64,000 bases of DNA from Candidatus Gastranaerophilales bacterium (GTDB taxonomy: Bacteria > Cyanobacteriota > Vampirovibrionia > Gastranaerophilales > Gastranaerophilaceae). A program made the translations under genes and the position numbers. Shown here piece after piece: positions 60,033-64,000 of this stretch. The notes beneath the pieces are model-generated. The model was not told the DNA's origin, did no database searches, and saw nothing but the letters and a program-made list of their open reading frames with translations. How positions within the stretch are numbered: the first letter of the stretch is position 1; the number at the start of each line of letters is the position of its first letter. The stretch spans positions 17,225 to 81,224 of the forward strand of contig JAILHI010000001.1 in the NCBI GenBank assembly GCA_024695865.1. The letters are read 5' to 3'.

Positions 60033-61337
60033 CTAATTGCCTTTGCCTATACAATGGTATTCAAAGCCTTTTTCGCTTAAACGTTTTTCATCATACTGAT
60101 TTCTGCCGTCAAAAATTACGGGATTTTTTAAAAGGGTTTTCATTTTTTCATAATTGGGACGGCGGAACTCGTTCCATTCCGTTAAAAGCAAAAGCGCATC
60201 GGCATTTTCAAGCGCACTGTATGCGGATTTTGAATAAACAATTTTATCACCGAAATGAAGAACTGCATTGTCAAAGGCTTTGGGGTCATAAGCCTGAATT
60301 TTGGCGCCTTTTTCAAGCAGATAATTTATAATCGTAATCGCAGGCGCTTCTCTCATATCATTTGTTTTGGGCTTAAAAGCCAAACCCCATACCGCAAAGG
60401 TTTTACCCTTTATGTCGTTGTTAAATCTTTCAAGAACTTTTTCCGCAAAATAGAGTCTTTGTTCTCTGTTTCTTGCATTAACGGCTTTTATGATATCCAT
60501 TTCGCAGCCGTTTTCATGCCCGATATTGATAAGAGCGCTGACATCTTTCGGGAAACAACTTCCGCCATAACCTAAACCGGGAAACAAAAACTTGTTGCCT
60601 ATTCTTGTATCCGTTGACATTCCGACACGAACCATTTCCGCATCGGCACCCACTTTTTCACAAAGGCATGCGATTTCATTCATAAAAGATATTTTTGTTG
60701 CAAGGAAAGTATTTGACGCATATTTTGTCATTTCTGCGGATTTTACGTCCATTACGATTATTCTGTTGCCTGTTCTGAAAAACGGCGAATAAATTTCCTG
60801 CATGAGCAAAGTCGCCTTATCGGAATTTGAACCTATAACCACTCTGTCAGGCGATAAAAAGTCCTCAACGGCGTTACCCTGTTTTAAAAATTCGGGGTTT
60901 GAAACAACATCAAAATCACAAGATGTGTTTTGTTTTATAAATTCGGTTAATTTTTCGGCAGTGCCTACGGGAACGGTGGACTTATTGACGATAACCTTAT
61001 ATTCGTTCATTGCATCTGCGATTGATTTTGCAACAGTGTAAACGTATTGCAAATCGGCAGAACCGTCCTCACCCTGCGGTGTTCCAACTGCGATGAAACA
61101 TACCTGTGATTTTTTGACGGCATCGGCAAGGTCTGTCGAAAAACATAACCTTTTTTCAGAAACATTCGATTTTACAAGTTCCTCAAGTCCCGGTTCGTAA
61201 ATGGGAATTATCCCGTTTTCAAGTTGTTTTATCTTTTCTTCGTTGTTGTCAACACATATAACTTCGTTGCCCATGTCTGCAAAACAGGCTCCCGCAACCA
61301 AACCTACATAACCTGTTCCTATTACTGCCAATTTCAT
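60033..61337 (-). CDS. ugd: UDP-glucose/UDP-sugar 6-dehydrogenase
   Basis: NAD-dependent oxidation of a UDP-sugar to the uronate for capsule or LPS. Rossmann start IGTGYVGLVAGACFAD, the STVPVGT motif, catalytic Cys in GYGGSCFPKD, and a C-terminal domain with KTNDMREAPA. At 434 aa it is full length. UDP-glucose is the most likely substrate; UDP-ManNAc dehydrogenase (WecC) is possible given wecB in the window, but the ETR/K pattern favours Ugd. AAAGGA site. Divergent from rfbF. Confidence 0.93.
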   Translation of the reverse strand: MKLAVIGTGYVGLVAGACFADMGNEVICVDNNEEKIKQLENGIIPIYEPGLEELVKSNVSEKRLCFSTDLADAVKKSQVCFIAVGTPQGEDGSADLQYVYTVAKSIADAMNEYKVIVNKSTVPVGTAEKLTEFIKQNTSCDFDVVSNPEFLKQGNAVEDFLSPDRVVIGSNSDKATLLMQEIYSPFFRTGNRIIVMDVKSAEMTKYASNTFLATKISFMNEIACLCEKVGADAEMVRVGMSTDTRIGNKFLFPGLGYGGSCFPKDVSALINIGHENGCEMDIIKAVNARNREQRLYFAEKVLERFNNDIKGKTFAVWGLAFKPKTNDMREAPAITIINYLLEKGAKIQAYDPKAFDNAVLHFGDKIVYSKSAYSALENADALLLLTEWNEFRRPNYEKMKTLLKNPVIFDGRNQYDEKRLSEKGFEYHCIGKGN

Positions 61338-61458
61338 AAACTATCCTTTGCCAAAAACTGATATTTTCTTTATTATAATAATAAAACAAACACAGATTTT
61401 TATGGAAAAAGTGTTGTTTTTATTTTAATATACCTTTATAAATCAAGGAGCGTAAAAG

Positions 61459-62244
61459 ATGAAAGTTTTAATTTTAGCAGGCGGACTCGGCACACGTTTA
61501 AGCGAAGAAACTCAACTTATTCCGAAGCCGATGGTGCAGATAGGCGGAAAACCTATTCTCTGGCATATAATGAAAATTTATTCCTATTACGGCTTCAACG
61601 ATTTTATAATTCTGACGGGCTATAAATCTCACGTTATAAAAGATTATTTTGTAAATTATTACCAAAGATATTCCGACATTACGGTTGATATGCTCAATAA
61701 TTCCGTCGAAATCCACAGAACACAAACAGAACCGTGGAAGGTTACCATGCTTTACACGGGCGAAAAAACAATGACGGGTTCAAGAATAAAAAAAGCACAG
61801 GAATACGTAGGAAAAGAAAGATTTTTGCTCACTTACGGCGACGGTGTTTCCGATGTTGATATCAATAAAATAATAGAATGTCACGAAAAATCAGGTAAAT
61901 ATCTGACTTTAACGGCGGTTAAACCGTCGGGAAGATTTGGCGCTCTCGATATTGATGAAACAGGCGCAATCAAAGAATTTAAAGAAAAACCGCAGGGCGA
62001 CGGAAACTGGATTAACGGCGGCTTTATGGTATGCGAGCCCGAAGTTTTTGACTACATTGATGCAGACAGAAACGATGTTATCTTTGAAAGAAAACCACTT
62101 GAAAAACTTGCCGAAACAAAACAGTTAAACAGTTTTAAACATAACGGCTTCTGGTTCCCTATGGACACTTTAAAGGGCAAAAACGACTTAACGGAAATGT
62201 GGGTAAATAACAAGGCTCCGTGGGCAAAATGGCTTGAAAAATAA
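61459..62244 (+). CDS. rfbF: Glucose-1-phosphate cytidylyltransferase
   Basis: Makes CDP-glucose, the first step to CDP-3,6-dideoxyhexoses of O-antigens. The full family pattern is present: ILAGGLGTRLSEETQLIPKP, IGGKPILWHIMKIYS, the TGYKSHVIKDYF block, YGDGVSDVD, GRFGALDID, and WINGGFMVCEPEVFDYI with the C-terminal PLEKLA. Length (261 aa) is typical. AAGGAG site. Downstream rfbG/rfbH are not in the window. Convergent end abuts gmhA. Confidence 0.94.
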   Translation: MKVLILAGGLGTRLSEETQLIPKPMVQIGGKPILWHIMKIYSYYGFNDFIILTGYKSHVIKDYFVNYYQRYSDITVDMLNNSVEIHRTQTEPWKVTMLYTGEKTMTGSRIKKAQEYVGKERFLLTYGDGVSDVDINKIIECHEKSGKYLTLTAVKPSGRFGALDIDETGAIKEFKEKPQGDGNWINGGFMVCEPEVFDYIDADRNDVIFERKPLEKLAETKQLNSFKHNGFWFPMDTLKGKNDLTEMWVNNKAPWAKWLEK

Positions 62245-62808
62245 TCAGTTCTGCTTTTCCGACAAAACTGTTTTGAGCAAATGACAGAGAATTACGTGAA
62301 TATCCTCTGATATTTCCATATTGTCAACGTTTGCGTTTACGGAATATTTTGCTCTCTTTTTTAATTCACCGCCGTCATAGCCCGTAAAACCAATTGTAAC
62401 AGCACCAACGGAATTAGCATATTCAACGGCTTTTATTATGTTTTTTGAATTTCCGCTTCCCGAGATTGCAAGAAGAACATCGCCTTTTTCAATAAAATTC
62501 TTTAATTGTTCAACAAAAATATCGTCATAACTGCTATCGTTTGCCAAAGACATTATGGTGGAAATATTGTCATTCAGACATACAAATTTAAAATTTCTTT
62601 TGCCCTGTACATCATTAAGACCCTTGTTAAAATCACACACAAAATGGCTAGCCGTTGCAGCGGAACCGCCATTTCCGATTATATAAATGTATTTGCCGTT
62701 TTTAGCGGCACAATCCAAAACTTCCGCACAATTTTCGATTTCCCCGTAATCCAGAGAATTTACAGTGTCGCATAATTTTTTTATATATCCGCTGATTGCT
62801 GTTTTCAT
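62245..62808 (-). CDS. Sedoheptulose-7-phosphate isomerase / phosphoheptose isomerase-like (GmhA, SIS domain)
   Basis: SIS-domain isomerase, about 187 aa, GmhA type: IYIIGNGGSAATASHFVCDF, LNDNIST, LLAISGSGNSKNI, FTGYDGGELKK, SVNANVDNMEISEDIHVILCHLL. It turns sedoheptulose 7-phosphate to D-glycero-manno-heptose 7-phosphate. ATG 62808 (MKTAIS) is chosen; the longer frame to 62889 reads into the opposite gene's promoter and start. Divergent from the hddC-gmhB fusion, which follows in the same pathway. Confidence 0.85.
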   Translation of the reverse strand: MKTAISGYIKKLCDTVNSLDYGEIENCAEVLDCAAKNGKYIYIIGNGGSAATASHFVCDFNKGLNDVQGKRNFKFVCLNDNISTIMSLANDSSYDDIFVEQLKNFIEKGDVLLAISGSGNSKNIIKAVEYANSVGAVTIGFTGYDGGELKKRAKYSVNANVDNMEISEDIHVILCHLLKTVLSEKQN

Positions 62809-62880
62809 AACCGTTTTTCCGATAAATAAATTTTTCTTTATTTCATGATAACATATATTTAAGGACAAAGGAACAAAAAT

Positions 62881-64000
62881 ATGAGGCAAGCTGTTATTTT
62901 ATCGGGAGGTTTCGGAACAAGACTTTCTCACGTTGTTCCCGATATTCCCAAGCCTATGGCGCCGATACAAAATCTTCCTTTTCTGGTTCTTCTTCTTCAA
63001 ACCCTGAAAAAACACAATTTTGACAGTTTCGTATTTTTAACGGGCTATAAATCCGAGGTTATTGAAAATCATTTCAAAACTCTTGATAATGCCGTTTTTG
63101 TCAAAGAAGAAACAGCGCTCGGAACGGGCGGCGCTCTTTTGAACGCTTTTGACAAATTAAACGATGAATTTTTTGTAATTAACGGTGATACTTTTTTTGA
63201 TATTGATTATTCTCTGCTTGAAAATTTCGGAAAAGACAAAAGCGTTACAATTGCTTTAAGATATACAAATAACGTTGAAAGATACGGTTTTGTTCAAATT
63301 GACGATAATTTTTCGGTAAAATTTTTCGCCGAAAAAGGCAAACTTCCCGAAGACATAATTGACGGTTATATAAACGGCGGCATTTGCTACGTTCACAAGT
63401 CCGCTCTTAAACCCTTTGCAAAGGATTACAAAAATCAATTTATCTCTTTTGAAACCGAAATATTTCCGCAATTAATGAAAAACGATAAATTATACGGCTT
63501 GCCTCTCGGCGCCTGTTTTATTGATATAGGAATACCCGAAGATTATCAAAAGGCCCAGACCTTAATACCCGAATGGATATCAAAAACGGCAAGGCCCGCA
63601 CTTTTTATCGATAAAGACGGTACAATTATCGAAAATACCGAATATCCTCACGGAAAAAATTTTAAAATAATTAAACCGACAATTGATATCGTAAAAGAAT
63701 ATTTTCAAAAAAATTATTATATCGTAATGGTTACCAATCAGGCGGGAATAGCAAAAAACAAATTCACCTTTGATGAAATGTATGAGGGCTTTGAGGGGAT
63801 TAAAAACGTATATAAAAAACACGGTATAACCTTTGATGACTTAGAGTTTTGCCCTTATCACAAGGACGGGGTGATAAAAGAATATTCTTATAACTCTCTG
63901 ATGAGAAAACCCAACCCTGCAATGATTTTATCTGCCTGCGAAAAACTTAAAATCGATTTAAAACATTCTGTAATGATTGGAGATACGGAAAAAACCGATA
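62881..64000 (+). CDS. Heptose nucleotidyltransferase-phosphatase fusion (HddC-GmhB type), cut by window end
   Basis: The frame is open to the last base of the window. Residues 1 to about 225 are a sugar-phosphate nucleotidyltransferase (ILSGGFGTRLSHVVPDIPKP; EETALGTGGALL; VINGDTFFDID). From about 235 comes a HAD phosphatase of the GmhB group: ALFIDKDGTIIEN (DxDGT), VMVTNQAGIAK, KPNPAMI, MIGDTEKTD, with a Cys-containing FCPYHKDG loop. In one chain it can remove the C7 phosphate and add a nucleotide to heptose 1-phosphate. AAGGA site before the ATG. The first residues of the HddC part would give GDP-heptose as the product (inferred). Confidence 0.88.
   Translation, partial: MRQAVILSGGFGTRLSHVVPDIPKPMAPIQNLPFLVLLLQTLKKHNFDSFVFLTGYKSEVIENHFKTLDNAVFVKEETALGTGGALLNAFDKLNDEFFVINGDTFFDIDYSLLENFGKDKSVTIALRYTNNVERYGFVQIDDNFSVKFFAEKGKLPEDIIDGYINGGICYVHKSALKPFAKDYKNQFISFETEIFPQLMKNDKLYGLPLGACFIDIGIPEDYQKAQTLIPEWISKTARPALFIDKDGTIIENTEYPHGKNFKIIKPTIDIVKEYFQKNYYIVMVTNQAGIAKNKFTFDEMYEGFEGIKNVYKKHGITFDDLEFCPYHKDGVIKEYSYNSLMRKPNPAMILSACEKLKIDLKHSVMIGDTEKTD

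Overview
The window is an AT-rich, densely packed bacterial chromosome segment with no phage, plasmid, insertion sequence, rRNA, tRNA or CRISPR array that I can see. The gene content points to a diderm anaerobe. Outer-membrane or LPS traits include GmhA, an HddC-GmhB fusion, RfbF, an OmpH/Skp chaperone and an AsmA-like protein. A meso-DAP-type MurE and several penicillin-binding proteins indicate peptidoglycan. A two-centre superoxide reductase (desulfoferrodoxin) and a formate/nitrite-type channel fit anaerobic life. My best guess is a gut Melainabacteria/Vampirovibrionia lineage (Gastranaerophilales-like). That is an inference from overall flavour and was not tested against any database.

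Layout. 1-1709: end of rpsB, then tsf and a terminator. 1726-12452: orphan histidine kinase and a large GT-C-like membrane protein, an MsbA-like ABC exporter, a uridine-kinase-like protein, a WecG/TagA glycosyltransferase, split transketolase, ftsEX and a small unknown. 12530-18907 (minus): nrnA, yihY, a long TPR protein, a lipoprotein and a CxxCxxCC protein form one operon, followed by a Tat-signal U32-like protein with its own promoter and a small partner. 18953-25064: CaCA-type exchanger, repeat-rich intergenic zone, GT2, yidC, queA, ompH. 25065-29378 (minus): DUF378 protein, rqcP, a prepilin/S74 surface protein, a DciA-like protein and an FNT channel. 29442-33993: class B PBP, murE, gpsA.

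34013-42597: an EF-hand/lysozyme-like hydrolase, wecB, superoxide reductase, dacB, a Nit-type amidase, an HD-domain protein and trpR-trpB. 42593-49356 (minus): signal peptidase I, polyprenyl synthetase, OPA-family transporter, a radical SAM protein and leuS. 49669-52539 (minus): EF-hand/YD-repeat/CHAP hydrolase and a WG-repeat protein. 52581-56332: AsmA-like protein and a second uridine-kinase-like protein. 56416-61337 (minus): ugd, radical SAM, PAP2 phosphatase, lipid kinase and a matrixin-like protease. 61459-64000: rfbF, gmhA and the start of hddC-gmhB.

Themes. Most genes serve the cell envelope: peptidoglycan synthesis and remodelling (PBP, murE, dacB, ftsEX, two secreted hydrolases), isoprenoid and lipid metabolism, nucleotide-sugar synthesis, protein export and insertion. 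The most interesting signals are: (1) a predicted surface protein joining a type IV prepilin leader, about fifteen beta-roll head repeats and an S74 self-cleaving chaperone; (2) two EF-hand cell-wall hydrolases of different catalytic type that share sigma-28-like promoters and a common 5' leader; (3) a trpR-trpB pair with a perfect palindrome over its start codon; (4) five genes whose -10 box lies only 6-7 bases before the start codon, suggesting leaderless mRNAs; (5) a likely ATA start codon behind a perfect Shine-Dalgarno in the TPR gene; (6) families of dispersed palindromic intergenic repeats.
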